From: Pseudomonas akapageensis
Lineage (GTDB): Bacteria; Pseudomonadota; Gammaproteobacteria; Pseudomonadales; Pseudomonadaceae
DNA: 64,000 nt
Reading direction: 5' to 3'
NCBI RefSeq assembly: GCF_011355085.1
Contig: NZ_VXCP01000028.1
Location: 62,001 to 126,000, forward strand
In this document: piece after piece, positions 27,093-35,626 of the stretch
Numbering within the stretch: the first letter of the stretch is position 1
Layout of the letters: the number at the start of each line of letters is the position of its first letter
Made by a program: the position numbers and the translations under genes
Notes under the pieces: model-generated
Told to the model about the DNA's origin: nothing
Database searches by the model: none
What the model saw: only the letters and a program-made list of their open reading frames with translations

Positions 27093-27483
27093 CTGGCTTG
27101 TTTGCATCCTTCAGCAGGAAGACCACAAACTTCGCGGGCTTGTCCTGGCTGGCGTTGCGTCCAACCGTGTGCACGTCTTCTGGTCCTTCATAAAAGCTTT
27201 GCCCAGGCGTCAGCGTGACTTCCTTGCCACCCGCCACGCCCATGACGATGGAGCCTTCGAGGACATAGATAAAGCCATGGGCGTCATGACGATGTACAGG
27301 ATCGGCACCGCCAGGCGGAAACTCCACTGTGAGCATCAGCACTTCCTTTCCGGGGTAGTCGGGAAGCGGTTTGACCATCACTTTTTCGACGGTTGGGGGC
27401 GGCGCGGTGGCGGCCTTGTCCTGGGCCATGACGATCCCGCTGCACACCAGGGGCAGCAGGACGAAGAGATGATGAATTTGCAT
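27073..27483 (-). CDS. Secreted cupin-domain protein (copy 2)
   Basis: This 136-residue protein has a signal peptide (MQIHHLFVLLPLVCSGIVMA) and a cupin domain with DPVHRHDAHGFIYVLEGSI and FYEGPEDVHTVGRNAS metal-site motifs. The His/Glu pattern is that of a metal-binding cupin; the reaction is unknown. It follows the leftward NmrA-like gene after 110 bases, mirroring the rightward NmrA-cupin pair at 23037-24245. The two cupins are clearly related but far from identical. Confidence 0.85.
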   Translation of the reverse strand: MQIHHLFVLLPLVCSGIVMAQDKAATAPPPTVEKVMVKPLPDYPGKEVLMLTVEFPPGGADPVHRHDAHGFIYVLEGSIVMGVAGGKEVTLTPGQSFYEGPEDVHTVGRNASQDKPAKFVVFLLKDANKPAVIPVK

Positions 27484-27593
27484 GCAACTCTCCTCATTTG
27501 AAATGCCTGGAAGACGGCTGAAGCCGTCGACAGGATTGTAGAAGACCGGCTGGTGGCGATCTGTAGCGCAGTCGTCATCTGTCGGCCTTGCGG

Positions 27594-28349
27594 CTAGCGC
27601 GCAGCGGCAGTGTTCTTGAGCCAGGCCTCGAAGTGGGTGGGGCCGATTATCGGATTGGCGCCGGGCGTCAGCGACTGGTCATCGATCGGTACGCCGAAGT
27701 AGGTGGCCGCGGGGTCCGCGATCGCCTCGCGCGGATCGTTCTTTTGTTGCAGGTAGGCTTTGACGAACCAGGTCATGGGCTGTTTATCAGGCCCGGCCAC
27801 CTCGACCATCCGGTTGCTGGGTGGTTGCACGGCGATCTTCGCCAGTGTCGCCGCGATGTCGGCCGAAGCGATCGGCTGAAAGGCGGCGGCGGGCAGACGA
27901 ATGCTGTTGCCCTGGGCGCAGGTTTCGGCAATGGCGCCGATGAACTCGAAAAACTGCGTGGCCCGTAGGAGGGAGTAGGGCACGCCGGAGTCTTCGATGA
28001 GTTTCTCCTGGGCCAATTTGGCCCGGAAGTAGCCCATGGCGAGCAAGCGCTCGGTGCCGACCACGGACAGGGCGACATGGTGTTTCACCCCGGCAGCCTT
28101 CTCTGCGGCAAACAGATTGCGCCCGGATTCCTCGAAGAATGCCATGGCCGGGGCGTCATCGAATGTGGGCGAATTTGCGACATCGACCACGACCTCGGCG
28201 CCCACCAGCGCCGCCTGAAGGCCTTCGCCAGTGACGGCATTGACGCCAGTACTCGGTGCGCCTGCCAGGACGTCATGCCCTTGCTGGCGAAGGTTGTTGC
28301 AGACCTGAGACCCGATCAGGCCAGTTCCGCCGATTACGACAATTTTCAT
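27594..28349 (-). CDS. NmrA-like NAD(P)-binding protein (copy 2)
   Basis: This 251-residue Rossmann-fold protein begins MKIVVIGGTGLIGSQV, with VVVDVANSPTF, YFRAKLAQEKLI and LLRATQFFEFIG, matching copy 1 along its whole length. ATG 28349 is chosen because GGAG lies 8 bases upstream; nine extra codons of open frame precede it. Together with the downstream cupin it forms a mirror image of the 23037-24245 pair, with the MFS pump between the two pairs. That suggests duplication followed by divergence. Confidence 0.82.
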   Translation of the reverse strand: MKIVVIGGTGLIGSQVCNNLRQQGHDVLAGAPSTGVNAVTGEGLQAALVGAEVVVDVANSPTFDDAPAMAFFEESGRNLFAAEKAAGVKHHVALSVVGTERLLAMGYFRAKLAQEKLIEDSGVPYSLLRATQFFEFIGAIAETCAQGNSIRLPAAAFQPIASADIAATLAKIAVQPPSNRMVEVAGPDKQPMTWFVKAYLQQKNDPREAIADPAATYFGVPIDDQSLTPGANPIIGPTHFEAWLKNTAAAR

Positions 28350-28748
28350 GGGAGTGCCTCCAATGTGAAGGTGCACCGCAGGGTGCTTCTATCGGAGTGT
28401 GGCGAGCGCTCTGCACTTCATGCCAGCAACTCGCGGTTGATTGGCTGGCGGCAATCACAAAGGTAGTCATGGGGCAGATTGGGTATTGCCGCAACGCCAT
28501 TGATTCGCATGGATGAACTAGTTAGGACCCGCGAGTTGACTCCGTCAAGGACATTGTGCGCGGGATGAAAGCCGTGGGGCTCTCACCTATACCGTTTCGC
28601 CATAGTTCACGAATCCGGAACCCTGCGTACAAGCCCAGCGCCTTCTCAGCCCAGCATAACGACAGCAACAATCACGCAGCCGCCAGCCGCCAGCCGCGCT
28701 GACAGCCGTGGCGGCCTTTGCTCGGCCAAACAAAAACAGGAGAACTAC
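28350..28748. other. 399-base gap holding a relic nitroreductase leader
   Basis: The stretch 28605-28651 matches the leader upstream of nitroreductase copy 1 (8661-8707), including 23 identical bases at 28612-28634. It then joins directly, at 28654, to the sequence that follows the nitroreductase stop at 9505. The nitroreductase gene itself is missing. The left part of the gap should hold the promoter of the leftward NmrA-like gene. Confidence 0.75.
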
Positions 28749-29699
28749 ATGCCAACCATAAAAGGCTTTCACCATCTGACTGCCGGTGTCGCCGGCGCGC
28801 AAGAGGATGTGGACTTTTACGTGAAGCTGCTGGGACAGAGCCTGGTCAAGAAGACGGTCCTGCTTGACGGTGACGACCCCATCTACCACTTGTATTACGG
28901 CAACGCCAAAGGGGATGCGGGTACCCTCGTGACCTCGTTCCCCTTCAAGCAAAGGGGCGTGAAAGCCCGTCCGGGTTCTGGCCAGATCAAGGTCATCAAC
29001 TATTCCGTTCCCAAGCACGCCCTGGAATTCTGGCGGGCCCGTTTCGCCGCCAAAGGCGTCCCATTCGCCCAGCAAGTGGTGTCGCGTTTCGGCGAAACGC
29101 GCCAGCGCTTTCAGCATCCGTGCGGCATCGAGTTCGATCTGGTGGCCACGGATCAGGACACCCGTCCACCGTGCATCGCCAGTGATATTCCAGAAGAGTT
29201 CGCCATCCGTGGCGTGCACAGCATCACGCTGTCGCTGCGTGAAGTGGCGGAATCGATCATCTTCATGCAGGAAGCCCTGGGCTTTCGCCATGCAGCCGAA
29301 GAGGGTCCTTACCACCGTTGTGAATCAGGTACTGGCGGACTGGGAACCATCGTCGAATTCCAGCATGAACCCGATCGTCTGCAAGGCTCATCGATCTACG
29401 GGGAAGGCACGATCCATCACGTCGCGTTCGCCGTGGACAACGTCGAGCAGCAAATGGTGTTGAAAGAAAAGCTGATGGCGATGGGGCATATCGACACCTC
29501 CGAATCGGTGCATCGCAATTACTTCCGTTCCATGTACTTCAAGATGCCGGGCGGGGTGATGTTCGAGGCAACCACCACCGACATCGGCTTTACCATCGAT
29601 GAGCCGCAAGACCAGTTGGGTTCCGAGTTCCAACTGCCATCCTGGCTGAGCGAGCGCAAGGAGGAGTTGCTCTCCCGGCTGGAGCCGATTTCCGTCTAG
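28749..29699 (+). CDS. Ring-cleaving dioxygenase, PcpA/LinE/MhqO type (copy 2)
   Basis: This 316-residue VOC-fold iron dioxygenase is about 98% identical to the copy at 9593. The iron ligands His9, His224 and Glu273 and the CAGGAG ribosome site 6 bases before the ATG are unchanged. Differences cluster in the C-terminal tail and at position 191 (Phe to Cys). Here neither nitroreductase nor wrbA is adjacent; a degraded nitroreductase leader lies upstream and a Dps-like gene downstream. It probably retains activity. The very low divergence points to recent duplication or gene conversion. Confidence 0.88.
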   Translation: MPTIKGFHHLTAGVAGAQEDVDFYVKLLGQSLVKKTVLLDGDDPIYHLYYGNAKGDAGTLVTSFPFKQRGVKARPGSGQIKVINYSVPKHALEFWRARFAAKGVPFAQQVVSRFGETRQRFQHPCGIEFDLVATDQDTRPPCIASDIPEEFAIRGVHSITLSLREVAESIIFMQEALGFRHAAEEGPYHRCESGTGGLGTIVEFQHEPDRLQGSSIYGEGTIHHVAFAVDNVEQQMVLKEKLMAMGHIDTSESVHRNYFRSMYFKMPGGVMFEATTTDIGFTIDEPQDQLGSEFQLPSWLSERKEELLSRLEPISV

Positions 29700-29723
29700 G
29701 TCTGCAACACAGCAGTCAACACG

Positions 29724-29748
29724 CCGCGACGCTGCCGCAACGTCGCGG
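29724..29748 (+). terminator. Hairpin after dioxygenase copy 2
   Basis: This is the same stem-loop as at 10568-10592, with one mismatch in the stem (GCTG for GTTG). Only TT follows. It also lies just beyond the convergent Dps-like gene. Confidence 0.45.
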
Positions 29749-29758
29749 TTCACACTGT

Positions 29759-30301
29759 TCATGGGGGATTCCCCGAGGGAAGGTTGTCCTGAATCAGTGA
29801 GGTAAAGCAGACGGTACGCCACACACATTCTTCAATGAAACGGATACTGGCGCCGTCCTTGCCGCCAATGGCGCGGTCGCGGTAAAAACCGAGCCTTGCA
29901 CCCAGTGCGCACAATTGACTCGCTCCTTGGTGAATGCACTGGATGCACGCGCCAAAAGGCTGCGATTTTCGAGTTTCGTTGTCGCAGTAGAGCGCGCTCA
30001 TCAGCATCGCGGGCTCGGTGAAACCACCGAGGTCGCGAATCCGCAGGGTGATGAACTCGACATAGTCGAGGTTGGCGCTGGCGATACGATGGAACAGTTG
30101 CTGGACCGCGATGAAGCTGACATTGCGCAACCTCTGTTGGCCCAGCTTGACTTGGGCCAGCATATCGAGTGCGGTGGAGAGGTGATCCTGCAGCAGATCG
30201 ACCATCTCGATCCGGTCGGCCCTGACCAGTGATGTGTGTGCACCATAGTGGCTGACACGAAACGTATGACTGGCGGCGAGCGGTTCTTGTCGGGGATTCA
30301 T
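29759..30301 (-). CDS. Dps/ferritin-like protein with degenerate ferroxidase site
   Basis: This 180-residue protein resembles Dps in its central helices (LLQDHLSTALDMLAQVKLG, FIAVQQLFHRIASANLDYVE, LRIRDLGGF). Dps proteins form dodecamers that bind DNA and oxidise iron. The His/Trp pair after the Lys of helix A and the His of FIALH are Gln/Arg and Gln here, so the usual iron ligands appear lost. The C-terminal half has several Cys and is poorly conserved. ATG 30301 is chosen because GAGGA lies 8 bases upstream. It is divergent from a LysR regulator. Confidence 0.6.
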   Translation of the reverse strand: MNPRQEPLAASHTFRVSHYGAHTSLVRADRIEMVDLLQDHLSTALDMLAQVKLGQQRLRNVSFIAVQQLFHRIASANLDYVEFITLRIRDLGGFTEPAMLMSALYCDNETRKSQPFGACIQCIHQGASQLCALGARLGFYRDRAIGGKDGASIRFIEECVWRTVCFTSLIQDNLPSGNPP

Positions 30302-30613
30302 GGCAACCGTCCTCATGGGCGCGCGGTAGCGCAACGATGTGTTCCTTTCGATGAGGACCACATTAAGCGCGCGCCGGCCATGTGACACTCCTACCTCCGG
30401 ACGTCCGGTTAGTCAGTGGGTTTACCTGCGGCATACCGAAGTATGGAGGAGCACAGCCAAGGCATTAATGCGCTGTCCCGAAGTAGGAGTGACGTCCCGC
30501 GACCGCGTACATAACCTGTTCACACACCGCGCACCGCCGCTCCGGCCTATTGGAATGGGCGAGGCGTCGTTCAAATCCACTGACTCAAGCGGCCTTGCGC
30601 CCGGGTGGCGAAA
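30302..30613. promoter_or_regulatory. Divergent promoter region, Dps-like gene / LysR
   Basis: This 312-base gap separates two divergently transcribed genes. I saw no strong palindrome. A LysR-controlled divergent promoter is the likely content. Confidence 0.35.
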
Positions 30614-31576
30614 ATGATGAACAGAAGTGACCTGCGTCGTGCTGACATCAAGCTGCTGGTTGTATTCGAAGCCATGATGCATGAACGAAATGTTGGTCGT
30701 GTCGGCGAAAAGCTGTTTCTGACCCAACCCACCATCAGCGGCGCCCTGGCACGTTTGCGGTTGATGTTCAATGACCCGTTGTTCATACGCTCGGGGCGCG
30801 TGATGGAGCCCACTGCACGTGCCGAAGAAATATATTCCAACCTGACGCCGGCGCTCGATAGCATTGCTGTCGCGTTGAGTCGCTGCCAGGCGTTCGATCC
30901 CTGCGCCAGTGAAGCGACCTTCCATATAGGGCTCTCGGACGATGTCGAATACGCGCTGCTGCCGGGTTTGCTCCGGCATCTGCGCACCGAAGCACCGAAC
31001 ATAACGCTGGTGGTGCATCGGACCGATCATTGGCAGATGTCCCGCATGCTGGCGTCCGGAGAGGTTTCCCTGGGTATCAGCCACACCCTGGACCTGCCGG
31101 CCAATGCCCGGCGCAAAAGTCTGCGGGCAACTCACCCCATGCTGCTGCGGGCCGACTCACAGGCTGGTGAGTTGGGGCTGGACGAATTCTGCCGTCGTCC
31201 TCACGCGGTCGTGTCTTCGATGGGCAATGTTATCGATGACTCCGACCGCGCCCTGAGCCTGATCGGCCGGCAACGCAAAGTTGTGCTGGCGGTACCCCAG
31301 TTCAGCGCTTTGCCGGTATTGCTCGCCGACAGCGACATGATCGCCATCGTGCCGGATTACGTCGCCCGGGCCATGGCGGTGGTGGATGGGTTGAGAGCCG
31401 AGTTCGCACCTCTGGACCTGTGTACCCAGGAGCTGTCCATGGTCTGGCGCGGGGCGACTCACAGCGATCCGGGCGAATGCTGGTTGCGCTCGCGATTCAG
31501 CGTACATCTTTCCGAGCAGGCAGAGCGGCAGATGGCACCGGGCTCTGTTGAGCCATTGGCTTGCGCCGTGGCTTGA
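30614..31576 (+). CDS. LysR-family regulator, NahR/NodD subgroup
   Basis: This regulator of about 320 residues has the NahR/NodD-type N-terminus (DLRRADIKLLVVFEAMMHERNV, LTQPTISGALARLR, DPLFIRSGRVMEPTARAEEI). That subgroup commonly responds to aromatic compounds, as with NahR and salicylate. ATG 30614 or 30617 is preferred over GTG 30605; none has a strong ribosome site. It is divergent from the Dps-like gene, and a dioxygenase copy lies just beyond, so it may sense an aromatic or quinone. This is inference. Confidence 0.88.
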   Translation: MMNRSDLRRADIKLLVVFEAMMHERNVGRVGEKLFLTQPTISGALARLRLMFNDPLFIRSGRVMEPTARAEEIYSNLTPALDSIAVALSRCQAFDPCASEATFHIGLSDDVEYALLPGLLRHLRTEAPNITLVVHRTDHWQMSRMLASGEVSLGISHTLDLPANARRKSLRATHPMLLRADSQAGELGLDEFCRRPHAVVSSMGNVIDDSDRALSLIGRQRKVVLAVPQFSALPVLLADSDMIAIVPDYVARAMAVVDGLRAEFAPLDLCTQELSMVWRGATHSDPGECWLRSRFSVHLSEQAERQMAPGSVEPLACAVA

Positions 31577-31674
31577 ACCGCCCAGATCTTCCAAGTGCCT
31601 TCGCGGTTTTTCTCCCATGAACGCTAATCTATTTATTAATGGAAATAGCGTACAGCTCGCCGGAGAAAACATTC

Positions 31675-33108
31675 ATGTTCACATTCCTGCAGGCTCATCC
31701 CCTGATCTGCGCTTTCACCCTCATACTGATTGAACTGTCACTCTGGCAGTTCATTGGTGCCTCGCGGCGTAACCTGCGAGTGTGCGTGCGCACCGGTTTT
31801 TTTGTGATGTTTTGCCTGGTAATGACGGCTGCCGGCATCAGCCCCTTGCAACCACCACTTTGGCCAGAGGACCCCATACTGAACCTGGTGGCCACGGTAT
31901 TGGGCATTTCCTGGTGGCTGTTTGCGGCCAGAGTACTGACCGTGATCCTGGGCAATGGCTTGATTTCTCGCGGCGGCCAAAGCGCTCGATTGTTCTACGA
32001 TCTGATGGGCGGGTTGATTTTTCTGATCGGCATTGTCGGCGCCGCGGCCTATGTCTTGCAGCTCCCGGTCAAGGGCTTGCTGGCGACATCCGGGGCGATG
32101 GCGATCATTATTGGTCTGGCGCTGCAAAGCACATTGAGCGATGTGTTTTCAGGCATCGTGATCAACACCACCAAGCCTTACCAACTGGATGATCAGATTT
32201 CCATTGATGGTACCCAGGGGAAGGTGGTCGAGATTGACTGGCGCTCGACACATTTGATAACCGATATGGGCGGCATGGCGGTGGTGCCCAACTCTTTGGC
32301 AGCGAAAGCGCGAATTATCAATTTCAGTCGTCCCGGGAACGTACATGGGGTCAGTGTGATCATTGCAGTACCCAGCAGCGTGCGTCCACGCCGCGTCATT
32401 GATGCACTGGAAAAAACCTTGCGCGGGACCCAGGAATTGTTACCAGATCTCTCCGCTAAAGTTTCGGTAAAAAGCTCGCAACTTGCATGCACCGAGTACG
32501 AACTCAAGGGTTATATAGATTCGGAAAAGCGAAAGACCGAAGTGTGCAACCTGATGTTCGACCTCGCCCATCGTCATCTCCAGGCCGCAGGTGTCTCCTG
32601 GGGCAGCGGTCAGGACAATCAGCCCTGGAGCCGTCAACGCCAGTTGCTGGAGGACGTGCGCATTTTTCGCTCACTGAGCAGCGAAGAGCGAGATCAACTC
32701 GCCTGCGAAATGATCCCGGTGGACTATCAGGCAGATGAGGTCATTCTTGCCTTCGGTGAGGTTGCCGATTGCCTGATGATTATCAGTACCGGGGTGGTTT
32801 CCGTCTCGATTCACGACGGTGAAAAACTGATTGAAGCCGTGCGCCTGGGGCCGGCAGAGGTCATGGGTGAAGAGGGGATTCTCACTGCAAGCAGCTCGCG
32901 AGGAGAGTTTCGCAGTATCACCAGTGGCCGGCTTTTTCGGATTGAAAAAACCACGCTCGACAACCAGTTGGAGCGCCTCGGTGATTTGAAAACGGCCCTG
33001 AGCAATCTGCAGGATCAGCGCCAGGAAATCCGCCAGGCCGTGGTCATGCAAAAGCCCGTGGAGATCAAGAAAAGCGGGTTGTTGCACTGGCTGTTGCAAA
33101 GGAAGTGA
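31675..33108 (+). CDS. MscS-type channel with C-terminal cyclic-nucleotide-binding-like domain
   Basis: This 477-residue inner-membrane protein has four to five N-terminal helices. The MscS pore/beta domain follows (LLATSGAMAIIIGLALQSTL, FSGIVINTTKPYQLDDQISI, VVPNSLAAKARIINFSRP), and then a C-terminal Crp-type domain (IFRSLSSEERDQLACEMIPV, VILAFGEVADCLMIISTGVV, EVMGEEGILTASSSRGEF). This matches bacterial cyclic-nucleotide-gated channels of the MscS superfamily, which may open on ligand and not on tension. ATG 31675 is chosen because GGAG lies 9 bases upstream. It is convergent with the FixJ regulator, 59 bases away. Confidence 0.88.
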   Translation: MFTFLQAHPLICAFTLILIELSLWQFIGASRRNLRVCVRTGFFVMFCLVMTAAGISPLQPPLWPEDPILNLVATVLGISWWLFAARVLTVILGNGLISRGGQSARLFYDLMGGLIFLIGIVGAAAYVLQLPVKGLLATSGAMAIIIGLALQSTLSDVFSGIVINTTKPYQLDDQISIDGTQGKVVEIDWRSTHLITDMGGMAVVPNSLAAKARIINFSRPGNVHGVSVIIAVPSSVRPRRVIDALEKTLRGTQELLPDLSAKVSVKSSQLACTEYELKGYIDSEKRKTEVCNLMFDLAHRHLQAAGVSWGSGQDNQPWSRQRQLLEDVRIFRSLSSEERDQLACEMIPVDYQADEVILAFGEVADCLMIISTGVVSVSIHDGEKLIEAVRLGPAEVMGEEGILTASSSRGEFRSITSGRLFRIEKTTLDNQLERLGDLKTALSNLQDQRQEIRQAVVMQKPVEIKKSGLLHWLLQRK

Positions 33109-33167
33109 AATACTTCAGCGCGGGAAGTGGCAGCCATCATCTCTGCAACAGGCCGGTGCGCGTATAG

Positions 33168-33818
33168 TCAATCAACTGGAGCGGCTGAGATAGCCTCGGC
33201 CATCCTCACCAGATCGGCAAATGAACGTGCACCCATTTTTCGCATGGCATGGCCACGGTGTATCTTTACCGTGATTTCGCTCAGCCCTATTTCCCCGGCA
33301 ATCTGTTTGTTCATCAAACCCGAAGCGGCCAACGCCATGACCGTTCGTTCCCGCGCTGTCAGCGTCGTGTAGCGCATACGCAAATTATCGGTATAACGCT
33401 CGGACTCCCGCTGCAGCTTGTCCCGTGTATGGGCGGCGCAAACCGCATCGATCAAGTCCTGCTCGCGAAAGGGCTTGGTCAGAAAGTCTACCGCTCCGGC
33501 TTTCATTGCTCGCACCGTCATGGCGATATCGCCGTACCCGGTTATAAACACAATCGGTATGTTGATGCCGGACGCAGCCAGATAGCTCTGAAAATCCAGG
33601 CCGCTGCTGCCTTGCAGCCGCACATCCAGCACCAGACAGCTGAGAGCATCCGAACGGTTGTATTTCATGAAGTCTGCGACCGAGCGGAACAATTCGACTC
33701 GCAAGCCGATGGAGCGCAAAAGGCTTCCGATCGATTCGCGCAGTGGCTCATCATCGTCCACGACGAAAACGATTGGCTCACTGTTAGCGGTTTTATCAGT
33801 GGGGCGTGGTTCGTTCAT
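33168..33818 (-). CDS. FixJ/NarL-type response regulator
   Basis: This 216-residue regulator has a receiver domain (VVDDDEP near 19-25, phospho-acceptor Asp65 in LVLDVRLQGSSG, TGYGD, LTKPF) and a LuxR-type helix-turn-helix (TLTARERTVMALAASG, MNKQIAGEIGLSEITVKIHR). The frame extends to 33947, but ATG 33818 gives the normal length. It lies 50 bases downstream of a histidine kinase on the same strand, so it is the probable cognate regulator of a two-component system. Confidence 0.9.
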   Translation of the reverse strand: MNEPRPTDKTANSEPIVFVVDDDEPLRESIGSLLRSIGLRVELFRSVADFMKYNRSDALSCLVLDVRLQGSSGLDFQSYLAASGINIPIVFITGYGDIAMTVRAMKAGAVDFLTKPFREQDLIDAVCAAHTRDKLQRESERYTDNLRMRYTTLTARERTVMALAASGLMNKQIAGEIGLSEITVKIHRGHAMRKMGARSFADLVRMAEAISAAPVD

Positions 33819-33868
33819 TGCTTGTTCCGAAGGGGGAGGTTGGACATGCAGTCGTTTGGTCGGTGGGT

Positions 33869-34834
33869 TCAGCTCGACTCGCTGGTGACAAGCACGGGTA
33901 GTGCAAACAGAAACGCACTGCCCTTGCCGGTTGCGCTGGTTGCCCATATACGCCCATCGTGAAAATCGATGATCGATCGGCAGATGGAAAGTCCCAGGCC
34001 CAAGCCGTTTTCTTTAGTGGTAAAGAACGGAGTGAACACGTGAGGCAGGATATTGGCAGGGATACCCGAGCCCTGGTCGGCCACTTCCAGCACGACCTCG
34101 CTGTCCTTCACCCAGGTGCGAACGTAGAGAGTCCGTTCGCATACCTGCACCGCGTTCATCGCATGACAAGCGTTGATGATCAAATTGATGATGACTTGTT
34201 GCAGCTGCACGCGATCAGCACTGATCTGGCCAGTAAAGGCTGCCAGGTCGATTTTCGGACTGATCTTGTGGTGTGCCAATTCGTGTCGGACCAGGCTCAG
34301 GGTATCGCGGACGATGTCATCGAGTGACTCTGTCTGGCGTAGCGGATCGCACTTGCGCGACAACGCCCGGACCCGGCTGGTGATCTCGTTCGCCCGGCTG
34401 GAACTGTTGATGATCCGGTCGAGTGATTTGCGTGCTTCGTCCAGGTCCGGGACCGGCCGGCTGAGCCAATTGCGGCAGGCGGCACCACTGCTGGTGATCA
34501 CCGCCAGCGGCTGATTCACTTCATGGGCGATGGACGCTGCCAGTTCGCCCAGGGATGTCACGCGATTGACGTGGGCCAATTGGGTCTGGGCGCGGAACAG
34601 CGCTTCTTCGGTTTGTTTGGCCCCCACAATCACTACGTTGATCGAAAACAGGTTGATCGCCATCAACAGCAACATGATGCAGAACAGCGTGGTGGCAAGG
34701 TCGGTTTCAGTTCGGGTGTCAATGATGATCCCGCACGCCACGCTCAGACTGACCAGCCAGGCCAGAACGCTTTGCAACGGCTTGGGACTGACCCTGATCA
34801 AGGGGCGAGAGGTCTTTTTGCCTGGATTGCACAT
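33869..34834 (-). CDS. Sensor histidine kinase (FixL-type core, two TM helices)
   Basis: This kinase of about 321 residues has two closely spaced N-terminal membrane helices (SVLAWLVSLSVACGIII and TTLFCIMLLLMAINLFS). An H-box SIAHEVNQPLA, an N-box VIINLIINACHAM, and G-boxes DQGSGIP and GLGLGLSI follow. There is almost no periplasmic domain, so the signal is likely intramembrane or cytoplasmic. ATG 34834 is the most likely start and would overlap the upstream tetR-like gene by 37 bases; the frame is open to 34927. The order TetR, kinase, FixJ-type regulator suggests one leftward transcript. Confidence 0.87.
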   Translation of the reverse strand: MCNPGKKTSRPLIRVSPKPLQSVLAWLVSLSVACGIIIDTRTETDLATTLFCIMLLLMAINLFSINVVIVGAKQTEEALFRAQTQLAHVNRVTSLGELAASIAHEVNQPLAVITSSGAACRNWLSRPVPDLDEARKSLDRIINSSSRANEITSRVRALSRKCDPLRQTESLDDIVRDTLSLVRHELAHHKISPKIDLAAFTGQISADRVQLQQVIINLIINACHAMNAVQVCERTLYVRTWVKDSEVVLEVADQGSGIPANILPHVFTPFFTTKENGLGLGLSICRSIIDFHDGRIWATSATGKGSAFLFALPVLVTSESS

Positions 34835-35487
34835 GTGCCGAAGGCCCGCAGGAATGTCTGAACGGCAAGATTGATCCAGTGATCCTGCTGCGCTGCCGAG
34901 GGGGTTGAAGAGGGGTGTGTAAGGCACTGCATATGCGCCTCCGAGCGTACAAGATTGTTGAACGTGGCAGCGGCTGCTTCCAGCCCCACGCTGGCTACGT
35001 CCAGCTCACCTGCCTGGCATGCTTTCTCGAGATGCCGCGCAACGATCCCGTTCATCGTTTGCGGGCCTACAAGATAGAACCGCCTCGCCAACTGAGGAAA
35101 CCGGGGGGCCTCGCCAATGATGACCCGGAACAATGCAAGCCCGGCCGGCGCAAGAAAAATTCCCATATAGGCTCGCGCCAGTGCGGTCAGGACCTCGCGA
35201 ATATCAGCTTCTGAAAGCGTGATCTCGCGAACGGCCTGCAGGGACTTTTCGCATTCCGCCTCAACGACTGCTTCGAAAAGCGCTTCTTTTGTCGGGTAGT
35301 AGGCATAGACCGTCGATTTCGAGACGCCCGCAGCTCGCTGGATCATATCCGTCGTCGCCGCACTGAAGCCATGCGCCAGAAATATTTCGCGCGCTCCTGA
35401 AACGACCCTGCTGGCCTTGTCCGTCCCGGCTGCCGACAAGGCGGGCTGTGATTTTGATGGCTTTGGGGACGTTATCGAAGTGGACAT
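34798..35487 (-). CDS. TetR-family transcriptional repressor
   Basis: This 229-residue repressor has an N-terminal DNA-binding domain (ASRVVSGAREIFLAHGFSAA, MIQRAAGVSKSTVYAYYPTK) and an AefR-like C-terminal ligand domain (PRFPQLARRFYLVGPQTMN). ATG 35487 with AAGG 9 bases upstream gives the normal length; the frame continues to 35607. It is divergent from the second HlyD-MFS pump, with a perfect 12-bp palindrome at 35627-35638 between them, so it most likely represses that pump and itself. Confidence 0.9.
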   Translation of the reverse strand: MSTSITSPKPSKSQPALSAAGTDKASRVVSGAREIFLAHGFSAATTDMIQRAAGVSKSTVYAYYPTKEALFEAVVEAECEKSLQAVREITLSEADIREVLTALARAYMGIFLAPAGLALFRVIIGEAPRFPQLARRFYLVGPQTMNGIVARHLEKACQAGELDVASVGLEAAAATFNNLVRSEAHMQCLTHPSSTPSAAQQDHWINLAVQTFLRAFGTCAIQAKRPLAP

Positions 35488-35626
35488 TGACCGTGACCTT
35501 GATACGAAAGCTGATTGAACGGGAGGTTTGGAAAAAGTAAACCCATCGGTACGACGTGTCAACTCCAGAACATGTGCGTATTTATTAATATTCATCAATC
35601 TATTCATGGTGGCTTTGACTTAATCG

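Larger units (their letters stand above)
28654..29755 (+). repeat. Duplicated block, copy 2 (dioxygenase plus flanks)
   Basis: This is near-identical to 9505-10599. The main length difference is a small CCGCCAG-type tandem expansion near 28676-28697. Identity stops at the shared GGTTCACAC at the right end. Confidence 0.9.

Noticed and set aside
28587..29315. Minus-strand 242-residue frame also present at 9500-10159
   Set aside because: It is repeated only because the dioxygenase gene is duplicated; it is antisense to that gene in both places and has no ribosome site.
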